From NCBI RefSeq assembly GCF_008973465.1, contig NZ_WBXN01000004.1, forward strand, positions 4,566,501 to 4,630,500: a stretch of DNA of 64,000 nt. The letters are read 5' to 3'. Shown piece after piece: positions 23,411-31,751 of this stretch. This DNA comes from Streptomyces sp. SS1-1 (lineage in GTDB: Bacteria; Actinomycetota; Actinomycetes; Streptomycetales; Streptomycetaceae). Below the pieces are notes generated by a model. That model ran no database searches. It had not been told where the DNA came from and saw only the letters and a list, made by a program, of their open reading frames with translations. Within the stretch, counting starts at the first letter, position 1. Each line of letters starts with the position of its first letter. The position numbers and the translations under genes were made by a program.

Positions 23411-24736
23411 GTGGTGACCAGCACAAAGCGCCACAAGCCCGACCGGCGCACCTATGTTCTCGACACCAGCGTCCTGCTGGCCGACCCGAACGCCCTGAGC
23501 CGCTTCGACGAGCACGAGGTCGTGCTCCCCATCGTCGTGGTGACGGAACTGGAGGCCAAGCGGCACCATCCCGAACTCGGCTACTTCGCCCGGCAGGCCC
23601 TGCGCCTGCTCGACGACCTCCGGGTCCGGTACGGCCGTCTCGACTCCCCCATCCCCACGGGGGACCTCGGCGGGACCGTCCGTGTCGAGCTCAACCACTC
23701 GGACCCCAGCGTGCTGCCCAGCGGCTACCGCCTGGGGGACAACGACTCCCGCATCCTCGCGGTCGCCCGCAATCTGCAGGCCGAGGGGTTCGACGTCACC
23801 GTCGTGTCCAAGGACCTGCCGCTGAGGATCAAGGCCTCGTCCGTCGGACTCCTCGCCGAGGAGTACCGCGCCGAACTGGCCATCACGGACTCCTCCGGCT
23901 GGACCGGCATGTCCGAACTGACCCTCCCGGGCGAGCAGGTGGACATCCTCTTCGAGGAGGGGCGCGTCCATGTGCCCGAAGCCGCCGCCCTCCCCGTGCA
24001 CACGGGCCTGACCATCCACTCCGAGCGCGGCAAGGCGCTCGGCAGGGTCACCCCCGACGGCAACGTCCGTCTGGTGCGCGGCGATCGGGAGGCGTTCGGC
24101 ATCAAGGGGCGCAGCGCCGAGCAGCGGATCGCGCTCGACCTGCTCCTCGACCCGGACGTCGGCATCGTCTCCATGGGCGGCCGGGCCGGCACCGGAAAGT
24201 CGGCGCTGGCGCTGTGCGCGGGACTGGAGGCCGTGCTGGAGCGCCGGCAGCACCAGAAGGTGATGGTCTTCCGGCCGCTGTACGCGGTGGGCGGGCAGGA
24301 GCTCGGCTATCTGCCCGGCACCGAGGCCGAGAAGATGAGCCCCTGGGCGCAGGCGGTCTTCGACACGCTGTCCGCGGTCACCAGCCGCGAGGTCATCGAG
24401 GAGGTCACCGCGCGGGGGATGCTGGAGGTGCTGCCCCTCACCCACATCCGCGGACGCTCGCTGCACGACGCGTTCGTCATCGTGGACGAGGCGCAGTCGC
24501 TGGAGCGGAACGTCCTGCTGACCGTCCTGTCCCGGATCGGCGCCGACTCACGGGTCGTTCTCACCCACGACGTGGCCCAGCGGGACAACCTGCGCGTCGG
24601 CCGGTACGACGGAGTGGTCGCCGTGGTGGAGAAGCTGAAGGGACACCCGCTGTTCGCCCACGTCACGCTGAACCGGTCCGAGAGGTCCCAGATCGCCGCC
24701 CTTGTGACCGAAATGCTCGAGGACGGCCAGATCTGA
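23411..24736 (+). CDS. PIN-PhoH protein (PhoH2 family RNase/ATPase)
   Basis: The protein has 441 residues. The N-terminal PIN domain (about 14-145) begins TYVLDTSVLLADPNAL and carries acidic residues in VVTELEAKR, DNDSRILAVA and VVSKDLPLR, consistent with a metal-dependent RNase site. The C-terminal PhoH ATPase (about 235-435) has Walker A GRAGTGKSALAL (about 257), Walker B-like FVIVDEAQSLE (about 355) and THDVAQRDN. In mycobacteria this fusion unwinds and cuts RNA. GTG 23411 has GAGGGGG 11 nt upstream; the GTG at 23414 is equally possible. It appears monocistronic. Confidence 0.92.
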   Translation: MVTSTKRHKPDRRTYVLDTSVLLADPNALSRFDEHEVVLPIVVVTELEAKRHHPELGYFARQALRLLDDLRVRYGRLDSPIPTGDLGGTVRVELNHSDPSVLPSGYRLGDNDSRILAVARNLQAEGFDVTVVSKDLPLRIKASSVGLLAEEYRAELAITDSSGWTGMSELTLPGEQVDILFEEGRVHVPEAAALPVHTGLTIHSERGKALGRVTPDGNVRLVRGDREAFGIKGRSAEQRIALDLLLDPDVGIVSMGGRAGTGKSALALCAGLEAVLERRQHQKVMVFRPLYAVGGQELGYLPGTEAEKMSPWAQAVFDTLSAVTSREVIEEVTARGMLEVLPLTHIRGRSLHDAFVIVDEAQSLERNVLLTVLSRIGADSRVVLTHDVAQRDNLRVGRYDGVVAVVEKLKGHPLFAHVTLNRSERSQIAALVTEMLEDGQI

Positions 24737-25174
24737 CGGGTCTGCACGGGCCTGTGGAGGGCTGTCCAACTTCATAGCGGTTACGCGTCAGTTGGCGCCG
24801 TCCGGAAAGGCGAAGAGCCTAGCCGGGCGGCGCCTTGGCGTGTGCCGCTTTCCGGAAAAGCCCAGGGGCAAACTGGGTGTGAGCTTTCACACGCAACACA
24901 GAATTGCCTCGCGCCGTCCGGGTGCGGCAGAGTCTCACTCCTGTCAGGCCCCGCATACGACACAGTCGTGCCCCCAGCGGTACGGCGCCACAGCAGCACC
25001 ACACCAACTGCATAGCGACGTCGTATGCCGCCCGAGTCAACACGCGGCGCTCCCCGCAGGGGAGTTGCCCAGCGGGTCCGTGCCTCCCGTGACCCCGCAG
25101 TTGGGAGGCCAGCGCCAGGGGCACGATTGCGTCCGCCAGGGTCACCGAAGCGGGCGATGCTGGAAGGAAACCGT
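24737..25174. other. 438-bp leader/promoter region before the transglycosylase gene
   Basis: No gene is seen. It contains the inverted repeat GTGTGA-GCTT-TCACAC (24877-24892), which may be an operator, and the small hairpins CTCCCC-GCA-GGGGAG near 25048 and CCTCCC...GGGAGG near 25083-25108. Such a long leader before a cell-wall hydrolase gene invites a riboswitch search, but I do not see the conserved pieces of the c-di-AMP (ydaO) motif. Confidence 0.5.
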
Positions 25175-25867
25175 GTGAGTCCGATTTCGGTCAGGGGATT
25201 CGCAGTGGCCTCGGCCACCGCGGTCACCGCTGTCGGAAGCGTCGTCGGCGTTGCCTCGGGCAGCACCGCGCAGACCAACGACGCCGAGGCGACGGCAGCC
25301 GAGACGACGCTCCTCGCGGACATACCCGCGGGCCAGCAGGCCCAGGTGCAGACCGAGTCCTTGTCGGCGCAGGCGGACGTCCAGGCCATCGCCGCGGACG
25401 CGAGCGCCAAGAAGGACGCCGAGGAGGCGGCCCGCAAGGCTGCCGCCCAGAGCGCGATCGAGAAGAAGGAAGCCGCCGAAAAGGCAGAGAAGGCGGCGAA
25501 GGAAGCCAAGGAGCGCGAGGAAGCCGAGACCAAGGCCTCCCGGTCCTCCGCCGACTTCCCCGTCCAGAGCTCCTACACCGTCGCGCAGATCCAGGCGATG
25601 GCCCGCCAGATGGTGCCGGCCGACCAGTTCCAGTGCTTCAGCAACATCGTGGACCACGAGTCCAGCTGGAACTACCAGGCCGTGAACCCGTCCTCGGGCG
25701 CCTACGGTCTCTTCCAGGCTCTGCCCGGTTCCAAGATGTCGTCCGTCGGCGCGGACTGGCAGACGAACCCGGCCACCCAGATCAAGTGGGGCCTGAACTA
25801 CATGAACTCGCGCTACGACAGCCCGTGTGGCGCATGGAGCTTCTGGCAGGCCAACCACTGGTACTAG
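25175..25867 (+). CDS. Secreted lytic transglycosylase-like protein (SLT domain)
   Basis: The protein has 230 residues. GTG 25175 follows AAGGA at 6-7 nt; an ATG at 25157 would give a poorer site. A signal peptide (about 1-32) precedes a long, charged, Ala/Glu/Lys-rich helical stretch (about 60-125, likely coiled coil). The C-terminal 85 residues are a transglycosylase SLT-like domain: FQCFSNIVDHESSWNYQAVN (catalytic Glu in HESSWN), SSGAYGLFQALPG, KWGLNYMNSRYDSPCGAWSF. It should cut peptidoglycan glycan strands outside the cell. The coiled coil may hold it near the wall or pair it with a partner. An intrinsic terminator follows at 25910-25936. Confidence 0.9.
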   Translation: MSPISVRGFAVASATAVTAVGSVVGVASGSTAQTNDAEATAAETTLLADIPAGQQAQVQTESLSAQADVQAIAADASAKKDAEEAARKAAAQSAIEKKEAAEKAEKAAKEAKEREEAETKASRSSADFPVQSSYTVAQIQAMARQMVPADQFQCFSNIVDHESSWNYQAVNPSSGAYGLFQALPGSKMSSVGADWQTNPATQIKWGLNYMNSRYDSPCGAWSFWQANHWY

Positions 25868-25909
25868 GCCGTCTCCGCGACCTAGGCTCGCCCCGCTCAA
25901 CCTCGCGAC

Positions 25910-25936
25910 GCCCCTCACCGTCTTCAGGTGAGGGGC
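25910..25936 (+). terminator. Intrinsic terminator after the transglycosylase gene
   Basis: GCCCCTCACC (25910-25919) pairs perfectly with GGTGAGGGGC (25927-25936) around a 7-nt loop, followed by TTTCGCTTT. Confidence 0.85.
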
Positions 25937-26021
25937 TTTCGCTTTGGCGCGTGCCGCCCCTGTAGCGTCGAACCGGCTCCAGGGAGGAGTGGTGGGCACG
26001 GACGGGGGAAGAGGACGGATC

Positions 26022-27419
26022 ATGTCACGAGTGCCAGGGTGGCTCGGCCGGCTCGGTGCCGGACTGACCGAAATGAGCGAACGGTTGAACGAACGCCGTG
26101 CCGCGGCCGAGCGGGAGAGCGACGACCTTCCCTCCGGAGGGCCGTCCGCCGGACCCGCGACCGGTGACGCCCCGGCGTCCCCGGGCACGGCGCCGCGCCA
26201 CGTCGAGCGGTCGCCCGTGGCCGCGCCCCCGCGCCCCGACCCGGCCCAGGCCGTGCCGTGGGGCATGCGGGTCGCCGCGGAGGCGGGCTGGCGGCTGCTG
26301 GTCCTCGCCGGGACCGTCTGGGTGCTGATGCGGATCATCAGCGCCGTCCAGCTCGTCGTCCTGGCATTCGTGATCGCCCTGCTCCTGACGGCCCTGATGC
26401 AGCCCTCGGTGGCCTGGCTGACCCGGCGCGGGGTCCCGCGCGGACTGGCCACCGCCCTCACCGCGATCCTCGGGTTCGTCGTCATCGGCCTGATGGGCTG
26501 GTTCGTGACCTGGCAGGTCATGGAGAACGTCGACGACCTGTCCGACCAGATCCAGGACGGCATCGACGAACTGCGCAACTGGCTGCTCAACAGCCCGTTC
26601 CACGTCACCGACAAGCAGATCAACGAGATCGCCGAGAACCTGCGCAACGCCGTCGGCGCCAACACCGACGAGATCACCTCGGCCGGCCTCGAAGGCGTGA
26701 CGGTCATCGTCGAGGCCCTCACCGGCATCCTGCTGGCCGTCTTCTCGACGCTGTTCCTGCTCTACGACGGCAAGCGGATCTGGCAGTGGACCCTCAAGCT
26801 GGTCCCGGCCGCCGCCCGCCCCGGAGTCGCGGGCGCCGGACCGCGCGCCTGGGCGACGCTCACGGCCTATGTGCGCGGCACGGTCGTGGTCGCCCTCATC
26901 GACGCCGTCTTCATCGGCATCGGCATCTACTTCCTCGACGTCCCGATGGCCGTCCCGCTGGCCGTGTTCATCTTCCTGTTCTCCTTCATCCCGCTGGTCG
27001 GCGCCGTGGCGTCGGGCGCGCTCGCGGTGGTCGTCGCCCTGGTCACCCAGGGCGTCTTCACCGGCGTCATGACCCTCGTCGTGGTGCTCGCGGTCCAGCA
27101 GATCGAGGGGCACATCCTGCAGCCGTTCATCCTCGGCCGCGCGGTCCGCGTGCATCCGCTGGCGGTCGTGCTGGCGGTGGCGGCCGGCGGCATGGTGGCC
27201 GGGATCGGCGGCGCCGTGGTGGCCGTCCCGCTGGTGGCGGTGACGAACACGATCGTGGGCTATCTGCGGCGGTACTCGCAGGAGATGGACCTGGCGGCCG
27301 TCCAGGCCCCGCCCGCGGCGGCCGTCCCCGCGCCGGCGGGCGGACCCGTCGCCGTCGAGCACGTCGACGGCCCCGCCGAGGGCCCCGCGGGTGACGGGGA
27401 CCCGGCACCCCAGAGGTGA
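26022..27419 (+). CDS. AI-2E family transporter (PF01594-type membrane protein)
   Basis: The protein has 465 residues. The first 80 are hydrophilic. Then come the family's hydrophobic pairs: WRLLVLAGTVWVLMRIISAVQLVVLAFVI (written here as a region, about residues 90-120), ALTAILGFVVIGLMGWFV, a long charged loop (about 170-230), and the C-terminal group from TVVVALIDAVFIGIGIYFL to AAGGMVAGIGGAVVAVPLVA. The family contains the E. coli TqsA/YdiK proteins; despite the name, substrates vary and export of small molecules is the safer reading. ATG 26022 has GAGGA 6 nt upstream, better than the GTG pair at 25989/25992. It is convergent with ahpD, with 15 bp between stops. Confidence 0.88.
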   Translation: MSRVPGWLGRLGAGLTEMSERLNERRAAAERESDDLPSGGPSAGPATGDAPASPGTAPRHVERSPVAAPPRPDPAQAVPWGMRVAAEAGWRLLVLAGTVWVLMRIISAVQLVVLAFVIALLLTALMQPSVAWLTRRGVPRGLATALTAILGFVVIGLMGWFVTWQVMENVDDLSDQIQDGIDELRNWLLNSPFHVTDKQINEIAENLRNAVGANTDEITSAGLEGVTVIVEALTGILLAVFSTLFLLYDGKRIWQWTLKLVPAAARPGVAGAGPRAWATLTAYVRGTVVVALIDAVFIGIGIYFLDVPMAVPLAVFIFLFSFIPLVGAVASGALAVVVALVTQGVFTGVMTLVVVLAVQQIEGHILQPFILGRAVRVHPLAVVLAVAAGGMVAGIGGAVVAVPLVAVTNTIVGYLRRYSQEMDLAAVQAPPAAAVPAPAGGPVAVEHVDGPAEGPAGDGDPAPQR

Positions 27420-27434
27420 GCGGAGGGCCGGGCG

Positions 27435-27974
27435 CTACTCGACGTCCTCCAGCACGGCCTCGGCGTCCAGCGTGACGCCGACGGCCTGGACCACCGACGC
27501 GATCCTGAAGGCGTCCTGGACCGTCTCCCGGTCCACGCCCGCCTTGCGCAGCACCCGCTCGTGCGCGTCCAGGCACAGACCGCAGGCGTTGATCGCGGAC
27601 ACGGCGAGGGACCACAGCTCGTAGTCGATCCTGTCCACCCCCGGGTCGCCGAGGACGTTCATCCGCAGGCCCGTGCGCAGGCCGCCGTAGGCGGGGTCGG
27701 ACAGCAGGTGCCGGGTGCGGTGGAAGACATTGTTCACCGCCATCACCGCCGCCGCGGACTTCGCCGCCGTGTACGCCCCGGGCGACAGACGGGCCTTCGC
27801 CTCCGGCGCCAGCTCGCGCAGCACGACGGGGGAGCGGGAGGCGATCGCGGTGGCCAGCACCGTGCCCCACAGCTGCTGCTCGGTGAGGCCCGAACGGCCG
27901 ACGACGGCGTCGAGGTTGCGCCTCAGGTCGTGGGCGTAGCCCGGCAGACGGGACTTCAGGGAGTCCAGGGACAT
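27435..27974 (-). CDS. ahpD: Alkylhydroperoxidase AhpD, without an adjacent ahpC
   Basis: The protein has 179 residues, the length of full-size AhpD. The active site ACGLCLDAHERVL, with the CxxC pair and the following His, is intact, as is the upstream proton-relay Glu region (YELWSLAVSAIN). AhpD reduces the peroxiredoxin AhpC through lipoamide and dihydrolipoamide succinyltransferase. In S. coelicolor, to my knowledge, ahpC lies directly upstream of ahpD with oxyR diverging. Here the upstream 128 bp hold only a hairpin and then an unrelated permease gene. The gene keeps a good Shine-Dalgarno (AGGAG). It may now act with an AhpC or another peroxiredoxin encoded elsewhere. Confidence 0.92.
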   Translation of the reverse strand: MSLDSLKSRLPGYAHDLRRNLDAVVGRSGLTEQQLWGTVLATAIASRSPVVLRELAPEAKARLSPGAYTAAKSAAAVMAVNNVFHRTRHLLSDPAYGGLRTGLRMNVLGDPGVDRIDYELWSLAVSAINACGLCLDAHERVLRKAGVDRETVQDAFRIASVVQAVGVTLDAEAVLEDVE

Positions 27975-28049
27975 GGCTCTCACTCCTGAGGGGACGGCGT
28001 ACCCCACCGATCCTGGCACGGGCGGTGACCGTACGGGCCGGCACGCGGG

Positions 28050-28082
28050 CGCGGCCGCACCGCGCGAGGCGGTGCGGCCGCG
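28050..28082 (-). terminator. 14-bp perfect hairpin between ahpD and the permease gene
   Basis: CGCGGCCGCACCGC (28050-28063) and GCGGTGCGGCCGCG (28069-28082) pair perfectly with a 5-nt loop. It lies 21 bp downstream of the stop of the leftward ABC permease gene and upstream of ahpD, so it most likely ends the PadR-ABC transcript. No T-tract is present. Confidence 0.75.
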
Positions 28083-28102
28083 TGCCGCGGGACGGGTGGC
28101 CG

Positions 28103-30439
28103 TCACTCCGTGCGCAGACCGTCCGGGCGCATCAGCCGCATCAGCGGCGGCAGGCTGAGCAGCGTCACCACGATGATCACGGCCGCTCCGGCGCCCGTCA
28201 TCGACAGCATGCTCGCCCAGTCCACGGCGACCGGCGTGCCGGTCATCTTCAGCAGGACCGTGCCCAGTGTCAGGCCCACCACCGCCGACAGCAGCAGCCC
28301 CAGGGTGATCGGGATGGCGGTCTGCCACAGCACCGACAGGCTCAGCGTCCGCCGCCGGGTGCCGAAGGCGACCAGCGACGACAGCAGCTTCTTACGGTCC
28401 CGCAGTTGCTCCAGCTGGGAGATCAGCAGGCTCGCCCCGATCAGCGTCAGGACACAGACGGCGCCGACGAACAGACCGGTGCGGATGGTGGCGTAGCGAC
28501 TGGACGTTTCCGTGGCGTACCAGTTCATCGGGTACGACAGCGGGTCGGCCGCGGCCGCCGCGTTCCGCGCGTACTCCTGCACGTCCGGGACGGACTGGTC
28601 GAACTGGAGGTACACCTGGCCCCGCAGCGCGGGCGCGGCCGACGGGGCGAGCGCCTTGGGCGTCAGGAGGAGGCCGCCGCGCGTACCGCCCGTGAGGTCC
28701 TCACGGCTGTGGGCCGGCCGCAGCCCCTTCGGGATCGTGAAGGCGATCTCCTGCTGCCGCGCACCGCCCTCGTACGACGGGTCGAGGTACATCGTCCGTC
28801 CGGGCTGCTTGGCCAGCTTCGGGGTGTCCGTGTCCCACTCGGCGTCGGACACGTAGAACGCGTCCCCGTCCTTGCAGGAGGGCAGGACGGCCACCTGGCG
28901 CAGCGACGCGCAGTCGCCGACGCTGACCTCGAGGCCCAGCTCCGGTTCCTTGCGCCGGTCGCCCGCGTAGCCGCGGTCGTAGGCGAAGACGTCCTTGATG
29001 CCCTTGGTGGTGCGGAACCGCTCCACCGCGGTGCCGAGTTCGGCGTGCCGGGACAGCGACACCTCCATCTGCGCCCGGGCGACGTCCTTGCCGCTGTCCT
29101 TCGTGTAGTCGCTCTCGACCCCGGCGAACAGCATCTGCAGGGCGATGGCACCGGCCACCGCGACCGCGACGCCGTTGACCATGCGGGCGGCCGTGCCGCT
29201 GCTCAGCTGGAGCCGGCGGACGGCGAGCTGCCAGGCCACACCGCCCGAGCCGAGCCGGGAGACGACCGCCTCGACGACCCAGGGCAGCAGCGTGGTGACG
29301 CCGATGAGCAGCAGCAGCACACCGCCGACCACCAGGTACGCGTTGAAGGTGCCGTTCTCGCGGCCCTGGCCGATCATCGGCCACAGCATCGCCAGACCGC
29401 CGAGCGGCATCAGCAGCCGCCACCACAGCCGGCGCCGCGCGGGCTTCGCCGTGCGGACCACACCGAGCGGCTCGATCACCACGCCGCGCATCGCGAACAG
29501 GGTGACGACCACGGCCGCCGCGGGCACCGCGACGCCGACGAGCAGGGCGAGCGCGGGGGAGGGGTCCAGATAGCTCGGGAAGACACTGATGCCGAACACC
29601 TCGACGGAGCCCGCGATCTGGCGTCCGATGAGGAAGAACACGGTGCCGAGGACCAGGCCGAGGACGGCACCCGCGAGCGCCTCGCCGGCCGCGACCCGGC
29701 GGACCATGCGCCCGTCGGAGCCGACCAGCCGCAGCGCGGCGAGCCGCCGGTCGCGCCGCTCGCCGCCGAAGCGAACGGCCGCGGCGATGAACACGCCGAC
29801 CGGCAGCAGCAGCACCACGAAGACGACGATGACGAGCAGCAGCAGGACTGGGTCGGTCTCCGTCTCGGCGGGGCTCGTGTCCCCGAACCGGTCGATCCGG
29901 GCGACCCGGGCGCCGTCGATCTCCTTCGCGAGGCCGTCGGCGCCCCGGAAGAACGCGAGTTCCTGCGAGCCGATCAGCCCGCTCTCCCCGATGGTGCCGA
30001 CGATCTTCTCGGGCAGCCGCTCGCGCAGCAGCGCCGCGTCGTCCGACTTCAGCAGCCGTTCGAGGGCGGGGGAGACCACCATCTCGCCGACCGCGGGGAA
30101 GCTGTCGACGCCCGGCGGCGGCTCGGCCTTCGCGCCCTCGCGCTCGATGCCGCGGCCGCGGATGTCCTTGTTCCGCCAGTCGGTGTCCATGTCCGCGATC
30201 AGCAGACTGTGGTCGTTCGCCTTCTTGTCCAGCCGGCTGTAGTCGATGTCGGCGCGGGCGCTCTCCCGGTCGTGCCGGACCGACTGCATGCTGGGGACCG
30301 CGGTGGTGAGCAGCAGCAGCGCCACACCGAGGCCGACGCCGACCGCTGTCAGCAGGGCACGGACCCATCCCTCTCGGCCGCCGACGAAGGCGAACCGGAC
30401 CCCCATGCCGAGGTCCCTGGCCCACTGACGCACGTTCAT
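28103..30439 (-). CDS. ABC transporter permease, FtsX-like (MacB-type)
   Basis: The protein has 778 residues. An N-terminal membrane helix (about 28-48, LTAVGVGLGVALLLLTT) is followed by a large extracytoplasmic part. A block of three helices then carries an FtsX domain (LLVIVVFVVLLLPVGVFIAAA, GEALAGAVLGLVLGTVFFLIG), a further long outer loop follows about residues 440-620, and a second FtsX block at the end (LFVGAVCVLTLIGASLLIS to AAVIIVVTLLSLPPL). Such permeases do mechanical work or export peptides or drugs with a MacB-type ATPase. The ATG overlaps the ATPase stop (TCAT at 30436-30439 on the plus strand). It is the last gene of the PadR operon, and the substrate is unknown. Confidence 0.9.
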   Translation of the reverse strand: MNVRQWARDLGMGVRFAFVGGREGWVRALLTAVGVGLGVALLLLTTAVPSMQSVRHDRESARADIDYSRLDKKANDHSLLIADMDTDWRNKDIRGRGIEREGAKAEPPPGVDSFPAVGEMVVSPALERLLKSDDAALLRERLPEKIVGTIGESGLIGSQELAFFRGADGLAKEIDGARVARIDRFGDTSPAETETDPVLLLLVIVVFVVLLLPVGVFIAAAVRFGGERRDRRLAALRLVGSDGRMVRRVAAGEALAGAVLGLVLGTVFFLIGRQIAGSVEVFGISVFPSYLDPSPALALLVGVAVPAAAVVVTLFAMRGVVIEPLGVVRTAKPARRRLWWRLLMPLGGLAMLWPMIGQGRENGTFNAYLVVGGVLLLLIGVTTLLPWVVEAVVSRLGSGGVAWQLAVRRLQLSSGTAARMVNGVAVAVAGAIALQMLFAGVESDYTKDSGKDVARAQMEVSLSRHAELGTAVERFRTTKGIKDVFAYDRGYAGDRRKEPELGLEVSVGDCASLRQVAVLPSCKDGDAFYVSDAEWDTDTPKLAKQPGRTMYLDPSYEGGARQQEIAFTIPKGLRPAHSREDLTGGTRGGLLLTPKALAPSAAPALRGQVYLQFDQSVPDVQEYARNAAAAADPLSYPMNWYATETSSRYATIRTGLFVGAVCVLTLIGASLLISQLEQLRDRKKLLSSLVAFGTRRRTLSLSVLWQTAIPITLGLLLSAVVGLTLGTVLLKMTGTPVAVDWASMLSMTGAGAAVIIVVTLLSLPPLMRLMRPDGLRTE

Positions 30440-31125
30440 ACGACGCGCTCCATGTCCCGGGACTTGCCGTCGCGCACGACGATCTCGCGGTCGGAGTAGG
30501 CGGCGACCCGCGCCTCGTGCGTGACGAGCACGACGGCGGCGTTGGTGGAGCGTGCGGCGTCCGTCAGCAGCTCCATCACGCGCTCGCCGTTGAGGGAGTC
30601 GAGCGCTCCGGTCGGCTCGTCGGCGAAGAGCACCCGCGGACCGGTGACCAGCGAGCGGGCGACGGCGACGCGCTGCCCCTGACCGCCGGAGACCTCGCCG
30701 GGCCGCTTCTTGCGCAGGTCGTCGACCTCCAGGCGCTCCATCCAGGTGAGCGCGGCCCGCTCGGCCTCCTTGCGGGGGGTGCCGTTGAGGCGCAGCGGCA
30801 GGGCGACGTTCTCGACGCAGGTCAGCTCGGGGACGAGCTGGCCGAACTGGAAGACGAACCCGAACTCCGAGCGGCGCAGGGCGCTGCGCTGGGCGTCGTT
30901 CATGGTGGCCAGCTCGCGCCCGTTGTAGACGATGGACCCCGAGTCGGGCGGGACGATGCCGGCCAGGCAGTGCAGCAGCGTGGACTTGCCGGAGCCGGAG
31001 GGGCCCATGACGGCGACGACCTCGCCGGGGTGGATGGAGAAGTCCGCGCCGTCGAGGGCGACGGTCGGGCCGTAGGCCTTGCGCAGCTCGGAGGCCGCGA
31101 GCAGGGAGCCGGGGGGCGGAGTCAC
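30436..31125 (-). CDS. ABC transporter ATPase, MacB/LolD type
   Basis: The protein has 229 residues. All nucleotide-binding motifs are present: Walker A GPSGSGKSTLLHCL (about 42-55), Q-loop FVFQFGQLVPELT, signature VSGGQGQRVAVARSL (the usual LSGGQ reads VSGGQ), Walker B RVLFADEPTGALDS and the H-loop His in VLVTHEARVA. GTG 31125 overlaps the padR stop in a GTGA tetranucleotide, so the ATPase is coupled to the regulator, and its own stop overlaps the permease start. It energises the FtsX-type permease at 28103-30439. Confidence 0.93.
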   Translation of the reverse strand: MTPPPGSLLAASELRKAYGPTVALDGADFSIHPGEVVAVMGPSGSGKSTLLHCLAGIVPPDSGSIVYNGRELATMNDAQRSALRRSEFGFVFQFGQLVPELTCVENVALPLRLNGTPRKEAERAALTWMERLEVDDLRKKRPGEVSGGQGQRVAVARSLVTGPRVLFADEPTGALDSLNGERVMELLTDAARSTNAAVVLVTHEARVAAYSDREIVVRDGKSRDMERVV

Positions 31126-31646
31126 TTGACCACCACCTCCGCCAGCTTGTCGAGACGGGCGGCGGTCAGCTCCAGCCAGCGCAGGTCGGCCTCCAGGTGG
31201 AAGAGCGCGTGGTCGCAGATCAGCTGGTCGGCCAGGTCGCCCTTGCGCTTGCGGTCGGTGAGGATGCGCATCATGCGCAGGTGCTCGGCACGCTGGGTGT
31301 CGAGGATGTCGGCCGCGTCGCGCCGGGTCAGCAGGGCGAGGACGACCTTGGTGTAGAGGGTCGACTGGAGGTACGGCTCCGGCTTCTCCGGGGTCGCGAG
31401 CCACCGCTGGACGTCGGTGACGCCGGCGTCGGTGATCGCGTACCGCTTGCGCTCGGGCCCGCCTCCGGGCTCGATGCCGTCGACCTCGACGAGGCCGTTC
31501 TTCAGCAGACGGGACATCGTCGAATAGACCTGGCCGTAGTGCAGCGGCCGGTCGTGACCGAACTTCTCGTCGAAGGCCCGCTTCAGGTCGTAGCCGTGAC
31601 GGGGGCCCGACTCCAGGAGCCCTAGGAGGGTGTGACCGATGGACAT
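31122..31646 (-). CDS. PadR-family transcriptional regulator
   Basis: The protein has 174 residues. The N-terminal winged helix spans about 4-85: HTLLGLLESGPRHGYDLKRA, then HYGQVYSTMSRLLKNGLVE and GGGPERKRYAITDAG, the PadR signature. The C-terminal helical part (VirR-type, about 95-170) mediates dimerisation. PadR proteins commonly repress their own operon and a neighbouring transporter until a ligand binds. It is the first gene of a three-gene unit with a MacB-type ATPase and an FtsX permease. A double GTGTATAC element lies 20-40 bp upstream of its ATG and is the likely operator. Confidence 0.92.
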   Translation of the reverse strand: MSIGHTLLGLLESGPRHGYDLKRAFDEKFGHDRPLHYGQVYSTMSRLLKNGLVEVDGIEPGGGPERKRYAITDAGVTDVQRWLATPEKPEPYLQSTLYTKVVLALLTRRDAADILDTQRAEHLRMMRILTDRKRKGDLADQLICDHALFHLEADLRWLELTAARLDKLAEVVVK

Positions 31647-31665
31647 GCCGAGGACACTACACGGG

Positions 31666-31686
31666 GTGTATACCCGGTGTGTATAC
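31666..31686. promoter_or_regulatory. Candidate PadR operator: two GTGTATAC copies 13 bp apart
   Basis: GTGTATAC occurs at 31666-31673 and again at 31679-31686. Each contains the self-complementary GTATAC core (31668-31673 and 31681-31686), separated by 7 bp. The element lies directly upstream of the padR-ABC operon, where autorepression would act. Assignment to PadR is inference from position and symmetry. Confidence 0.55.
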
Positions 31687-31751
31687 GCACGGTGTGCAGT
31701 GTGCGGCGAAGGGTGTGAAGGCCCAGGTGAGGGGCCATTGTCACGGTTCCG

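Noticed and set aside
24877..24892. CRP site
   Set aside because: The half sites TGTGA and TCACA are 4 bp apart instead of 6, so it is listed only as an unassigned inverted repeat.
24737..25174. c-di-AMP (ydaO-type) riboswitch before the transglycosylase gene
   Set aside because: Expected because related wall hydrolase genes carry one, but the conserved motif pieces such as GACAGCT-ACC are not present.
28025..30499. An 824-residue forward open frame opposite the FtsX permease
   Set aside because: Composition is Gln/His/Arg-rich shadow sequence, while the reverse strand encodes clear membrane helices with FtsX pattern.
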